From assembly GCA_019359075.1 (NCBI GenBank), contig JAHHIB010000059.1:1-55691 (forward strand): 55,691 nt of DNA, written 5' to 3'. A program made the translations under genes and the position numbers. A model generated the notes under the pieces. It was not told the origin of the DNA. It worked only from the letters and a program-made list of their open reading frames with translations, and did no database searches. Shown one piece after another: positions 44,637 through 53,592 of this stretch (within the stretch, counting starts at the first letter, position 1; every line of letters begins with the position of its first letter). Origin of the DNA: Kalymmatonema hyalinum WJT4-NPBG1 (GTDB taxonomy: Bacteria > Cyanobacteriota > Cyanobacteriia > Cyanobacteriales > Nostocaceae).

Positions 44637-44831
44637 ATGAAAAGAGAACATCGACCAACAGTAGTCAATGATCGACTTAGGGACATCATTGCTCATGTAG
44701 AATCAACGTCAAACACAAATCATCTCAAGTTACTTGAACCCTCTCAGCCTGTACAAACCTTACCAAAGAATAGCAGTTCTTGTGGTGAGGATGCGACTTC
44801 CAATGGAAAATATATTGGCAAAAGCAACTGA
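44637..44831 (+). CDS. Small hypothetical protein
   Basis: 64 residues from ATG 44637 with TAGGAG ten bases upstream, a good start. The N-terminal half is basic and helical (KREHRPTVVNDRLRDIIAHV). The C-terminal half is Ser/Asn/Pro rich with a single Cys (NSSSCGEDATSNG). No signal or TM segment. It lies 276 bases upstream of an ABC transporter ATPase. Function unknown; a modified-peptide precursor is conceivable but unsupported. Confidence 0.5.
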   Translation: MKREHRPTVVNDRLRDIIAHVESTSNTNHLKLLEPSQPVQTLPKNSSSCGEDATSNGKYIGKSN

Positions 44832-45107
44832 AGTGCGTGGTGCAAGTAGCTGATTTAGTATAAGAAATTGCTGTTTAGTTTTCCTTTGAATATCCTGGTT
44901 AGTTTTGTGAGAGTGATGTCAACAACTTGATGTGATCGCGTTTTCTGTAATCTTTGTGAGTTGTTACCCCCCCTTGCCCCATAATAGTATAAGGGGCAGG
45001 GGATTTGTTTGTTTTACGAAAAATAAATATAGATAAATAGAGTAAAGCCTTCTCTTCTGGCACAATGGTCACAACAGGCGATCAAGTTCTCTCTTGCCAA
45101 GCTATCC

Positions 45108-45959
45108 ATGACTGTTGCTGTTCACCTAGAAAACGTCTACAAGATTTACAATAAAATTCCCGTGGTCAATGACCTGTCATTCACAATCAATGCGGGAGAA
45201 ATGTTTGGTTTACTTGGTCCGAATGGTGCGGGGAAATCTACGACAATTCGGATGTTGACCACGCTAACGAAACCAACCCAGGGACGGATAGACGTATCTG
45301 GCTATAATGTAGTGTCGCAATCGATATTAGCAAAGCAGCATATTGGCGTTGTCTTGCAGCAAATTAGTGTGGATGACGATCTAACCGTGTGGGAAAATAT
45401 GGAGCTGCACGGCAGGCTCCATCACATTGCCAATCCTGGGCGACAGCGGCTGATTCATCAATGGCTGGAGTATGTTGAACTCGCAACCAAACGCGATGAC
45501 TTGGTAAAAACCTTGTCTGGGGGTATGAAGCGGCGGCTACAGATAGCGAGAGCGTTGTTACATCAACCGCAAATTCTGTTTCTAGATGAACCGACGGTAG
45601 GACTAGACCCCCAAACAAGGCGACGTCTTTGGGAGATTATTCGGGATTTGAATAAGCAAGGGATGACAATGCTGCTCACGACTCATTATATGGATGAGGT
45701 CGAGTATTTGTGCGATCGCATTGGCATTATGGATAGTGGTAGATTAATTTCTCTTGGCACCCTACAAGAGTTGCGCTCCGCTCATGGCGAAGGTTTGGTC
45801 ATGAAGCAAACAGGAGACCGTTGGGAATATCTCTTTTTCCCCACTTTGGAAGATGCAAACTTGTACCTAAATCAACAAAATGATAAAACAGGGATGATGG
45901 TACGTCCCTCTAACTTAGAAGATATTTTCGTTGAACTCACGGGACGCAAGTTGGACTAA
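45108..45959 (+). CDS. ABC-2 type exporter ATPase (DrrA/NodI-like)
   Basis: 283 residues. Walker A GPNGAGKST, Q-loop VVLQQISVDDDLTVWEN, signature LSGGMKRRLQIARAL, Walker B ILFLDEPTVGLD and switch TTHYMDEVEYL. The C-terminal extension ending in NLEDIFVELTGRKL is typical for ATPases of ABC-2 exporters of polysaccharides, drugs or lipids. No permease gene is adjacent (the next gene is on the other strand), so its membrane partner is encoded elsewhere or lost. Confidence 0.9.
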   Translation: MTVAVHLENVYKIYNKIPVVNDLSFTINAGEMFGLLGPNGAGKSTTIRMLTTLTKPTQGRIDVSGYNVVSQSILAKQHIGVVLQQISVDDDLTVWENMELHGRLHHIANPGRQRLIHQWLEYVELATKRDDLVKTLSGGMKRRLQIARALLHQPQILFLDEPTVGLDPQTRRRLWEIIRDLNKQGMTMLLTTHYMDEVEYLCDRIGIMDSGRLISLGTLQELRSAHGEGLVMKQTGDRWEYLFFPTLEDANLYLNQQNDKTGMMVRPSNLEDIFVELTGRKLD

Positions 45960-45961
45960 TC

Positions 45962-46645
45962 TTAGCCCCTTAAAGTTCGGAGTACGGCTTCTACCCTTGC
46001 TACGCTGTCCTGCATACCCTGCTTTTGGTATAAATCCCGGGCTTGTTGAAACACTGTAATTGCTTCTTTTGATTTGCCCTGCTTCATTAAAATATTACCC
46101 CGCAACTCATAGACTTGAGGATTTTTCGGGTCAAGGTTGACAGCTTGTTCATATGCCCATTTCAGACTGTTGTTCTCTCCTAAACGCAACAGGACTGTAG
46201 CCAACCCTATATAAGCGTTGACATTACTCCGGTTAGCTTGTATCGCTTGACGGTAAGCGTCCTTTGCGGTTCTGTTATCTCCCAAATTGCCACTGACATA
46301 ACCCAAAGCATATTGATAATCGCTATTGTTAGGATTAAGGGCAACAGCACGACGGTAAGCCTGTAGTGCTGCGGGAAAATTCCCTTGTTGGGCGTAGAGA
46401 TAGCCAATCCCAGAATAAATCGTGGCGTTTTTTGGTTCTACAGCAGCAGCTCTTTGATAGATGGCGATCGCCCCATTATAATCACCACTATCTACCAGCC
46501 TCCGCCCTTCCTCCAAAAGTCCCTTTAACTCCTGGCTGCTTTGCTGTTGTGGTAGTGCTTCTTGAGCCTGAGCTACCAAGGGTATTGTTGCTACAAAGTT
46601 TCCTACTAGGAGAACACTTACTATCAATGATGTTCGATTATACAC
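45962..46645 (-). CDS. Exported TPR-repeat protein
   Basis: 227 residues. The signal peptide ends near AQAQE (residues 1-28), then about five tetratricopeptide repeats (GDYNGAIAIYQRAAAVEPKN, GNFPAALQAYRRAVALNPNN, GDNRTAKDAYRQAIQANRSN, and two more). A periplasmic scaffold for protein-protein contacts. It converges with the ABC ATPase with only 2 bases between the stop codons. Confidence 0.85.
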   Translation of the reverse strand: MYNRTSLIVSVLLVGNFVATIPLVAQAQEALPQQQSSQELKGLLEEGRRLVDSGDYNGAIAIYQRAAAVEPKNATIYSGIGYLYAQQGNFPAALQAYRRAVALNPNNSDYQYALGYVSGNLGDNRTAKDAYRQAIQANRSNVNAYIGLATVLLRLGENNSLKWAYEQAVNLDPKNPQVYELRGNILMKQGKSKEAITVFQQARDLYQKQGMQDSVARVEAVLRTLRG

Positions 46646-46902
46646 AGTAAATTACCTGAAAGTTTCTGCAACTTTTTTCTACAATCTCTGTGGTTGATTG
46701 TCCATTAAAACAGATCTATTTGGTTTTGCAAACTCTATTTGTTTACTTTTACAAAATATTTACGATAATTTTCCTTTTGTTCTGTGAAATTCCAGTAAAT
46801 TAAGATTCATTTTTCATACAATCTGCTTTTCAGGTATCTGCTTCGACGCTTGAAAATCCAAGCAGCAGTATCAGATGACACTTATATTTTTGAGGCAAAT
46901 GT

Positions 46903-47229
46903 ATGATTTTAACTACGACCGATGTGATCCAAGGAACCATCATTCAGTCATATTTAGGCATTGTAACGGCGGAAGTGGTCTATGGCAGCAATTTCCTGCG
47001 AGATTTTTTTGCTAGCATCCGCGATATTATCGGTGGACGCACGGGTAGCTACGAACGCCTATTTGAGGAGGGTCAACGCAAGGCTTTAGAAGAATTAGAG
47101 CGACGGGCATTACGTTTAGGAGCAGATGCGGTTATTGGCATTGAAGTCGATACTGGCACAATCAATGTTGACCAATCAGGTGTTCTCATACTGATTACTG
47201 CCACAGGCACCGCTGTGAAACTGCGTTAG
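46903..47229 (+). CDS. YbjQ/UPF0145 family protein
   Basis: 108 residues: TTTDVIQGTIIQSYLGIVTAE, then YERLFEEGQRKALEELERRA, LGADAVIGIEVDTGTI and a final beta strand, the full YbjQ pattern. These small proteins form beta-rich pentamers; the biochemical role is not established. Divergent from the TPR gene. Confidence 0.85.
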   Translation: MILTTTDVIQGTIIQSYLGIVTAEVVYGSNFLRDFFASIRDIIGGRTGSYERLFEEGQRKALEELERRALRLGADAVIGIEVDTGTINVDQSGVLILITATGTAVKLR

Positions 47230-47642
47230 TACTTAACAGTTATCAGTTAACAGTTATGAGTTGTTAATTATCATCTGTTCACTGATAACTTGTTAATGGT
47301 AACTGTTCAGCAATAACTGTTTTTATATCTATTCAATCCAGAGGTTATGCACTCTAATTGAAGAATTAGAGTTTCCCTAAAAAAATATTTATGCTAAACT
47401 TATTTTTAGGTGAGCATAGAATAAATATTTTGATAAAAGCTTACTCTTTTTGTGAAGTTATTAACACTTAATCAAAGTTAAAGAAATGTTAGAAAGTTAT
47501 GAGAATTTTTCTGACTAAAGATAGAGCCATTAACTATTTCTACTGATAGATATTTAAAATCAAGACAAGTCATTTAATTTTAAGCATTAGCATCAATACC
47601 TGAGAAAAAAGTTTACTTAAAGTGGTAAGGGGAAAATAATCT
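47230..47642. other. Intergenic region with spacer repeats
   Basis: Begins with repeated TTAACAGTTATCAGTTAACA-type sequence (about 47236-47320), a common cyanobacterial spacer repeat. No gene recognised. The right end has AAGGGG shortly before the next ATG. Confidence 0.4.
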
Positions 47643-48272
47643 ATGTCATACACAAATCGAGTAGGTGACGAAGTGATTACCGAGCCTGTGATCGGTCGAG
47701 TAGGTGATTACCACGACCGTGTTCGCTGGGGTCCGATTATTTCTGGTTTGTTGGTTGCCCTAGCAACTCAATTGATTTTGAGCGCCATGTTTAGCGCGAT
47801 CGCCGCAGGCACCGTTGAAGGTTCAGGTGCTCCCAGAACAATTGCACCTAACGTTGCAGGTAATGCGGGGATTTGGTCAACCATCGGTTTGTTGATTTCC
47901 CTATTTACTGGTGGTTGGGTTATGGCTCGTGCTTGTGGTCCAATGAACCGCAATACTGCTCTTCTCAACGGCGCAATACTTTGGGCAACAACTTTGGCAT
48001 TAAGCTCTTGGCTATTAGCGAGTGGGGTATCGGGTGCTTTTGGTGTTGCGGCTTCTAATGCTGGAGAAGTGATTAACCAAGTGCAACAGCAAGGTGGTGT
48101 GAATATACCGCAAAACACACGCAACGTAAGTGCCCAAGAAGCTCGTCAGATTGCAGCAAATGTACGTTCGGGCTTGTGGTGGTTTGTATTCGGTTCCTTG
48201 TTAGGTTTACTTGCTTCAATGATTGGAGCTGCTGCTGGAACTCGTAGTCCGCGCACTACCCATCACGCCTAA
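47643..48272 (+). CDS. Polytopic membrane protein of unknown function
   Basis: 209 residues. A polar N-terminus with two similar motifs (TNRVGDEVITEPVIGRVGDY), then four TM segments (about 29-55, 78-95, 105-128, 175-196), with a Gln/Asn-rich extramembrane loop between the third and fourth (EVINQVQQQGGVNIPQN). Conserved-looking but not assigned. A good intrinsic terminator follows. Confidence 0.7.
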   Translation: MSYTNRVGDEVITEPVIGRVGDYHDRVRWGPIISGLLVALATQLILSAMFSAIAAGTVEGSGAPRTIAPNVAGNAGIWSTIGLLISLFTGGWVMARACGPMNRNTALLNGAILWATTLALSSWLLASGVSGAFGVAASNAGEVINQVQQQGGVNIPQNTRNVSAQEARQIAANVRSGLWWFVFGSLLGLLASMIGAAAGTRSPRTTHHA

Positions 48273-48317
48273 AAACTTGTTGAAAAAAATAAAATAAATA
48301 TCTCTAGATTCTTTTTT

Positions 48318-48342
48318 AGCACCTTAATAAGGGTGCTTTTTT
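48318..48342 (+). terminator. Rho-independent terminator
   Basis: AGCACC, loop TTAATAAG, GGTGCT, then six T residues. It lies 45 bases past the stop codon of the gene at 47643. Confidence 0.85.
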
Positions 48343-48385
48343 ATTATTATGAGTAGTTGTCAGTGGTTCATTTAATGATTGACCA

Positions 48386-48646
48386 CTACCACTTCAAGTA
48401 CGCAGCCTCTATTCCTTGTTCTCGTCGAATTTTTCCATCTTTCTCAAACCAAGCGATCACCTGTTGGGCTGTCAAATCTTCAATCTTCACTTCATACTCT
48501 TGAGCAATTTGCTTCAAAAGCCTCAGTGATGAAATTGTCAATCTGGTTAAAAATTTCTCCGGTGAGGAAAGCAAAGCCGCATCCACTTTGACTGCCTCTT
48601 CTGGAGTTAAAAATTGTGGTGTTGATTGCTGTGATGGTAACTCCAT
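48386..48646 (-). CDS. Conserved small hypothetical protein
   Basis: 86 residues, soluble, mainly helical (TPEEAVKVDAALLSSPEKFL, SSLRLLKQIAQEYEVKIEDL, TAQQVIAWFEKDGKIRREQG). The coding character is good and the ATG is clear. It lies downstream of sufR in the same direction with a 150-base gap. Function unknown. Confidence 0.7.
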   Translation of the reverse strand: MELPSQQSTPQFLTPEEAVKVDAALLSSPEKFLTRLTISSLRLLKQIAQEYEVKIEDLTAQQVIAWFEKDGKIRREQGIEAAYLKW

Positions 48647-48798
48647 AACTTTTGTCTAAAACTGGCTCAAATTTAGTAGTTGTAACGGCTGAAGAATAAT
48701 GATTGATTGGTAAAGCCTATGACTAATTACCGATCATTCATAACTTAGACTCAATATAAAGTCTTCACTGCTTGGGGCTACCAATGTCATCGAAAAAC

Positions 48799-49476
48799 TT
48801 AAGGTCTGTTTTTTCGTTGTACTAAATAACCACAGCGATGTTCACCGTTAATAATCCAGTGCGTACGCTCTACTGTACAATCTGGTAAAACTGCGGCAAA
48901 CATTTCTAATTCATGACCGCAGACGCTGGGGAAAGACTCTGCAACGTTAGAAATCGCGCAGTTGTGTTCCATGAGGATAAATCGTTCGCCTTGCAATGAC
49001 TCACTCGATTCTACAGGGTGAGATTCAGCCATGAAGCCTTCAGCTTTTCTCAGTTCTACCAAAGTTGCGACCCTTTGTGATAAGGAAGCGTTACCCAGGC
49101 GTTGTCGATATTCTTGTGCTTTACGCTCCCACTGCTTTCGCAAAATTGAACTGACTTGGTCGCGTCCAACCGTTTCTGCTAATGTATCCAGTAGAGAAAC
49201 AGCGAATTGACCGTAGCTATCAGCAACTTCCTTACTCAGGCGATCGCGTCCCTGATGAGTTAATTGATAAATATGCTGCGGACGCCCCATTCCCCCTTGC
49301 ACGGACAAAGAGAAAGAAATCAGTTGCTCCGCCTCTAAATCCTTAAGATGACGACGAATCGCTTGGGGGCTAATATCAAGAGCCTCGGCTAAATCAAAAG
49401 CTGTAGTCTGCGGGTGTTTCAGCAGATATTCTAGAATATCTTGCTTTGTTGAGGACTGCTGGATAGTTACCATCAT
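48799..49476 (-). CDS. sufR: SufR, Fe-S cluster-sensing repressor of the suf operon
   Basis: 225 residues. N-terminal winged HTH of the DeoR/ArsR-like class (TAFDLAEALDISPQAIRRHL). The C-terminal half has the SufR cysteine pattern C-X12-C-X13-C-X14-C (from HNCAISN to EHRCGYL), which I counted exactly and which coordinates [4Fe-4S]. It represses sufBCDS when the cluster is bound. Divergent from sufB, with two operator palindromes between. Confidence 0.97.
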   Translation of the reverse strand: MMVTIQQSSTKQDILEYLLKHPQTTAFDLAEALDISPQAIRRHLKDLEAEQLISFSLSVQGGMGRPQHIYQLTHQGRDRLSKEVADSYGQFAVSLLDTLAETVGRDQVSSILRKQWERKAQEYRQRLGNASLSQRVATLVELRKAEGFMAESHPVESSESLQGERFILMEHNCAISNVAESFPSVCGHELEMFAAVLPDCTVERTHWIINGEHRCGYLVQRKNRP

Positions 49477-49519
49477 CGTCCTAAAAATTCATTTGTTTTG
49501 AAGAAAATATGATTTTGAC

Positions 49520-49533
49520 AACAATGTTGTTGT
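49520..49533. promoter_or_regulatory. SufR operator 1 (CAAC-N6-GTTG)
   Basis: CAACAATGTTGTTG fits the known SufR box CAAC-N6-GTTG. It lies 44 bases upstream of sufR and 174 before sufB ATG, so it probably serves autoregulation of sufR. Confidence 0.85.
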
Positions 49534-49563
49534 TAATCTAGCTTAAAATGAAGATAAGTTAAA

Positions 49564-49577
49564 CAACATAGTTGTTG
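49564..49577. promoter_or_regulatory. SufR operator 2 (CAAC-N6-GTTG)
   Basis: CAACATAGTTGTTG is a second match to the SufR box, 30 bases (about three helical turns) between the two half-site centres minus spacing: start-to-start distance is 44 bp. It is the nearer site to sufB and probably controls the operon. Confidence 0.85.
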
Positions 49578-49706
49578 TTTTAGTCTCTATACTTATTTTA
49601 GCAGTCCCGTAACCACTTGGTTACTCAATCTGGGAATCGGCTCCCAAAAAGCCCGTCTCCCATCCTTAAAGAGATTCCATACAGCGAACACAAGAGAAAA
49701 CTACCG

Positions 49707-51146
49707 ATGAGTGCCACTGTCAAAACCTTAGTCAACCAGCCATACAAGTACGGCTTTATCACCGACATTGAAGCCGACATGATTCCGCGTGGACTAAACG
49801 AGGACATCGTCCGCCTCATCTCCGCCAAGAAAAACGAGCCGGAGTTCATGTTGGATTTTCGCCTGAGAGCTTTTCGCCAGTGGCAAAAAATGGCAGAACC
49901 AACTTGGCCAAGCGTTAAGTATCCTCTGATAGATTATCAAAATATCATCTACTACTCCGCACCCAAGCAAGCAAAACAAAAGCTTAACAGCTTGGACGAA
50001 GTTGATCCAACTTTGTTGGATACTTTTGAGAAGCTAGGCATTCCCTTATCAGAACAAAAGCGACTGGCAAACGTCGCGGTGGATGCAATTTTCGATAGCG
50101 TTTCCATCGGTACCACCTTTAAAGAAAAGCTGCTTAAAGATGGTGTTATCTTCTGCTCAATTTCGGAAGCATTGCAGGAATATCCAGAATTGGTGCAAAA
50201 GTACTTGGGTAGCGTTGTCCCAGCCGCAGATAATTACTTTGCAGCTCTCAATGCCGCTGTATTCAGCGATGGTTCCTTTGTCTATATTCCCAAAGGCGTA
50301 AAATGCCCGATGGAGCTGTCTACTTACTTCCGCATCAACAACGGCGAGACTGGACAATTTGAGCGGACACTGATTGTTGCTGAGGAAGGCAGTTCTGTCT
50401 CCTACTTGGAAGGTTGTACCGCGCCGATGTACGACAGTAACCAGCTACACGCTGCTGTCGTAGAACTCGTAGCCCTCGACAACGCCGAAATTAAATACTC
50501 GACAGTGCAGAACTGGTACGCTGGTGATGCTAACGGTAAAGGCGGTATTTACAACTTCGTCACCAAGCGCGGTTTGTGTCAGGGTGTCAATTCCAAGATT
50601 TCTTGGACACAGGTAGAAACTGGTTCTGCGATCACCTGGAAGTATCCCAGCTGCGTGCTGGTGGGTGATAACTCTGTGGGTGAATTCTACTCCGTGGCGC
50701 TGACAAATAATATGCAGCAAGCCGATACCGGTACAAAGATGATTCACGTTGGTAAGAACACCCGCAGCACGATTATTTCTAAGGGAATTTCTGCGGGTAA
50801 ATCTAGTAATAGCTACCGGGGTTTGGTGAAAATTAACCCCAAGGCACAAGGGGCGCGGAACTATTCCCAGTGCGACTCAATGCTGATTGGGGATAATGCC
50901 CATGCAAATACTTTCCCTTATATTCAGGTGCAAAATCATACTGCGAAAGTCGAGCATGAAGCTTCTACTTCCAAGATTGGGGAAGACCAATTATTCTACT
51001 TCGCGCAGCGGGGAATTTCATCGGAAGATGCTATTTCGATGATGATTAGCGGCTTCTGTAAGGATGTGTTTAATCAGCTACCGATGGAGTTTGCGGTGGA
51101 AGCTGATAAGCTGTTGAGTCTGAAGTTGGAAGGTAGTGTTGGTTAA
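49707..51146 (+). CDS. sufB: SufB, Fe-S cluster scaffold subunit
   Basis: 479 residues from ATG 49707 ([17 protein letters not shown]), the normal SufB length and N-terminus; the frame extends to a TTG at 49617, but that part overlaps the promoter. Part of the SufBC2D complex assembling Fe-S clusters for PSI and other proteins. Motifs: [50 protein letters not shown] and [20 protein letters not shown] with the Glu/Cys ligands. Confidence 0.97.
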   Translation: MSATVKTLVNQPYKYGFITDIEADMIPRGLNEDIVRLISAKKNEPEFMLDFRLRAFRQWQKMAEPTWPSVKYPLIDYQNIIYYSAPKQAKQKLNSLDEVDPTLLDTFEKLGIPLSEQKRLANVAVDAIFDSVSIGTTFKEKLLKDGVIFCSISEALQEYPELVQKYLGSVVPAADNYFAALNAAVFSDGSFVYIPKGVKCPMELSTYFRINNGETGQFERTLIVAEEGSSVSYLEGCTAPMYDSNQLHAAVVELVALDNAEIKYSTVQNWYAGDANGKGGIYNFVTKRGLCQGVNSKISWTQVETGSAITWKYPSCVLVGDNSVGEFYSVALTNNMQQADTGTKMIHVGKNTRSTIISKGISAGKSSNSYRGLVKINPKAQGARNYSQCDSMLIGDNAHANTFPYIQVQNHTAKVEHEASTSKIGEDQLFYFAQRGISSEDAISMMISGFCKDVFNQLPMEFAVEADKLLSLKLEGSVG

Positions 51147-51303
51147 AGTATCGCTTACTTGTCCCTGCCAATTTGTAGGTAGTTCTTCGTGTTCTTCGTG
51201 TCTTCGTGGTTCAAAAAATATTTAACCGCGAAGACGCGAGGGGTGCGTTCGGCGGAAGCCGTCTCGAAGAGAAGGAAGAAGACAGAAGAGAGAGAGAACA
51301 CGC
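51147..51303. repeat. Repeat-derived spacer between sufB and sufC
   Basis: Contains TTCTTCGTGTCTTCGTGG, AACCGCGAAGACGCG and GCGTTCGGCGGAAGCCG, phrases typical of dispersed cyanobacterial spacer repeats. It breaks the usually short sufB-sufC gap. AGAAGAGAGAGAGAAC before the sufC ATG serves as ribosome binding site. Confidence 0.6.
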
Positions 51304-52092
51304 ATGATTATTGAAAATAGTGAAGTTGTGCTGTCGGTACGGAATTTGACAGCTAATGTTGATGGAACTCCAATTCTTAAGGGTGTGAACCTTGAGGTAC
51401 GCTTGGGTGAAATCCATGCGATTATGGGACCGAATGGTTCTGGTAAGAGTACTTTTTCCAAGGTTTTGGCTGGACATCCGGCGTATGAAGTGACTGGCGG
51501 CGAGGTGATTTTCCAGGGGCAAAACTTGCTGGAAATGGAACCGGAGGAACGCGCTAGATCTGGGATATTTTTGGCGTTTCAGTATCCGTTGGAAATTCCG
51601 GGTGTGAGCAATTTGGATTTTCTGCGGGTGGCTTACAATTCCCGTCAGAAGGCGCAGGGTTTAGAGGAATTGGATGCGTTTGATTTTGATGATTTGATTG
51701 AGCAAAAGCTGGATGTCGTGAAGATGAATCCTGCTTTCCTGAGTCGGAGTTTAAATGAAGGTTTCTCAGGTGGCGAGAAGAAGCGCAACGAAATTCTGCA
51801 AATGGCGCTGCTAGAACCGAAGCTGGCAATTCTGGATGAAACAGATTCGGGTTTGGATATTGACGCGCTGAAGATTGTGGCAAACGGAGTGAATCAGCTG
51901 GCAAGTCCAGAAAATGCCACGATTATGATTACGCACTATCAGCGATTACTGAATTACATTGTGCCAGATTACGTTCATGTCATGGCAAACGGGCGAATTC
52001 TTACCAGTGGCGGTAAGGAACTGGCGCTAGAGTTAGAATCGCGTGGTTATGACTGGGTGTTGGAAGAGAATGCGGCTGAGGTAGGTGTGTGA
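51304..52092 (+). CDS. sufC: SufC, ATPase of the Fe-S assembly complex
   Basis: 262 residues. Walker [11 protein letters not shown]-loop [12 protein letters not shown], signature [17 protein letters not shown] and Walker [13 protein letters not shown], the last two diagnostic for SufC over other ABC ATPases. It drives conformational change in SufB/SufD. Overlaps the start of sufD (TGATG). Confidence 0.97.
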   Translation: MIIENSEVVLSVRNLTANVDGTPILKGVNLEVRLGEIHAIMGPNGSGKSTFSKVLAGHPAYEVTGGEVIFQGQNLLEMEPEERARSGIFLAFQYPLEIPGVSNLDFLRVAYNSRQKAQGLEELDAFDFDDLIEQKLDVVKMNPAFLSRSLNEGFSGGEKKRNEILQMALLEPKLAILDETDSGLDIDALKIVANGVNQLASPENATIMITHYQRLLNYIVPDYVHVMANGRILTSGGKELALELESRGYDWVLEENAAEVGV

Positions 52093-53510
52093 TGAATATT
52101 CTGGTTTCTCCCAGTTCGGTTCCTAACTCAAATCCAGTAGATTTGGCATCGACTGCCCTGGATAGGGATGCTTATCTGACTGAGTTGTTAAATCAGGTTG
52201 TTCAGACACGCCATAGCGCGTCTGTTGAAGTTGATGCTTGGTTGCAGGAGTTACATGAACGCGCTGCGCTTTGGGTACGTAAATCGCTTCTCCCCACCAC
52301 CCGCGATGAAGAATGGCGCTTTACTGATTTGTCGTCTTTGCGGCAAATCCAATTTAATGTAGACACGTTGCATCCGAAAGTTCTACAAGCGGATACGCTG
52401 CTACTACCAGAAGCTGCTAACAGTCGCTTGGTGTTTGTCAATGGGGTTTATTCGCCTCAGTTATCAGCTGTTGCAGATTTGCCTGATGGAGTTGTGATAA
52501 GTAATTTAGCTGATTTACCTGTAGCTTACCGTCAGCGCGTGCAGCAATATTTGGCTCAAACTGAGGGAGCGCATGAGGTGTTTACCGCGCTCAACACCAG
52601 TGGACTAAAAGATGTAGCGGTGGTTTGGGTGGAGAAGAATGTGGTAGTGGAAACATCGATTCATTTGGTGTTTGTTGCTGCTGGTGAAAGTCCTTCGATT
52701 TCTCTACCGCGTTGTTTGGTGGTGGCGGAGACTGGTAGTAGTGTGACTTTGGTGGAAGAGTATACGAACCGCAGAGGCGCAGAGAACACAGAGAGTGTAG
52801 AGACGAGAGGTGGCGCGTCTGTACAATATTTCACCAATGCGGTGACGGAGATTTGGATAGAGGAAAATGCTCAGGTAAGTCACACTCGCGTTGAGTGCGA
52901 AGCCGCAGAGGCTTTCCATATTGGAAAGACTGCTGTTTCTCAAGCTCGTGACAGTCGGTATACTTGTCATGCGATCGCTCTTGGTGGAAAGCTATCACGT
53001 CACAATTTAGAGATTTTGCAAACTGGTGAGCAAACGGAAACCACCCTCAATGGATTGACGATGATTGGGGGGAACCAGTTGGGGGATACGCATAGTGCGA
53101 TCGCCCTTAATTATCCTTATAGTACGAGTCGGCAATTGCATAAGTGTATCGTGGGCGATCGCGCTCATGGAGTGTTTAACGGCAAAATTTTTGTTCCAAA
53201 ACCTGCACAACTGACAGATGCAGGACAACTGAACCGGAACTTGCTGTTGTCCCCGAAAGCCAGGGTTGATACCAAGCCGCAATTGGAAATTACCGCAGAT
53301 AACGTAAAATGCGCCCACGGTGCTACGGTTAGCCAGTTGGAAGATGATGAAATCTTCTATCTGCAAAGTCGGGGTATCGATGAGAATGATGCTCGCAACT
53401 TATTGATTAACGCCTTCGCCGCCGAAATCATCAATCAAATACCTGTCCCCTCTTTGCGAGAAAGACTCACACAAACCGTCAACAGTTATCAGTCAATAAT
53501 TAATGACTAA
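52092..53510 (+). CDS. sufD: SufD, Fe-S assembly complex subunit
   Basis: 472 residues from ATG 52092, overlapping the sufC stop. The C-terminal beta-helix has RHNLEILQTGEQTETTLNGL, HSAIALNYPYSTSRQLHKCI and CAHGATVSQLEDDEIFYLQSRG, matching SufD with its conserved His. Residues ~225-247 (NRRGAENTESVETRGGAS) are translated from a dispersed repeat (about 52766-52832) before YFTNAVTEIWI. Its presence in an essential gene shows such inserts can be tolerated. Confidence 0.95.
   Translation: MNILVSPSSVPNSNPVDLASTALDRDAYLTELLNQVVQTRHSASVEVDAWLQELHERAALWVRKSLLPTTRDEEWRFTDLSSLRQIQFNVDTLHPKVLQADTLLLPEAANSRLVFVNGVYSPQLSAVADLPDGVVISNLADLPVAYRQRVQQYLAQTEGAHEVFTALNTSGLKDVAVVWVEKNVVVETSIHLVFVAAGESPSISLPRCLVVAETGSSVTLVEEYTNRRGAENTESVETRGGASVQYFTNAVTEIWIEENAQVSHTRVECEAAEAFHIGKTAVSQARDSRYTCHAIALGGKLSRHNLEILQTGEQTETTLNGLTMIGGNQLGDTHSAIALNYPYSTSRQLHKCIVGDRAHGVFNGKIFVPKPAQLTDAGQLNRNLLLSPKARVDTKPQLEITADNVKCAHGATVSQLEDDEIFYLQSRGIDENDARNLLINAFAAEIINQIPVPSLRERLTQTVNSYQSIIND
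52766..52832. repeat. Repeat-derived insert within sufD
   Basis: GAACCGCAGAGGCGCAGAGA and TGTAGAGACGAGAGGTGGCG are typical of cyanobacterial dispersed spacer repeats (compare AACCGCCAAGACCCCAAGGA in the mannosidase gene at 33227 and TGTAGAGACG at 3089). The frame is kept. Confidence 0.55.
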
Positions 53511-53592
53511 TAACTAATGACCCTTTGGGTTCGCCAGTCCCCTACGGAGGGAAACCCTCCTGCAGCGCTGGCTCACTAATGACTCATGACTC

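Noticed and set aside
49617-49706. Longer sufB start at TTG 49617
   Set aside because: It would extend into the promoter region, and the ATG at 49707 gives the standard 479-residue SufB.
50445-50849. 134-codon ORF antisense to sufB
   Set aside because: It is a shadow of a strongly conserved gene with no start signal. The same holds for 53007-53366 and 53830-54189.
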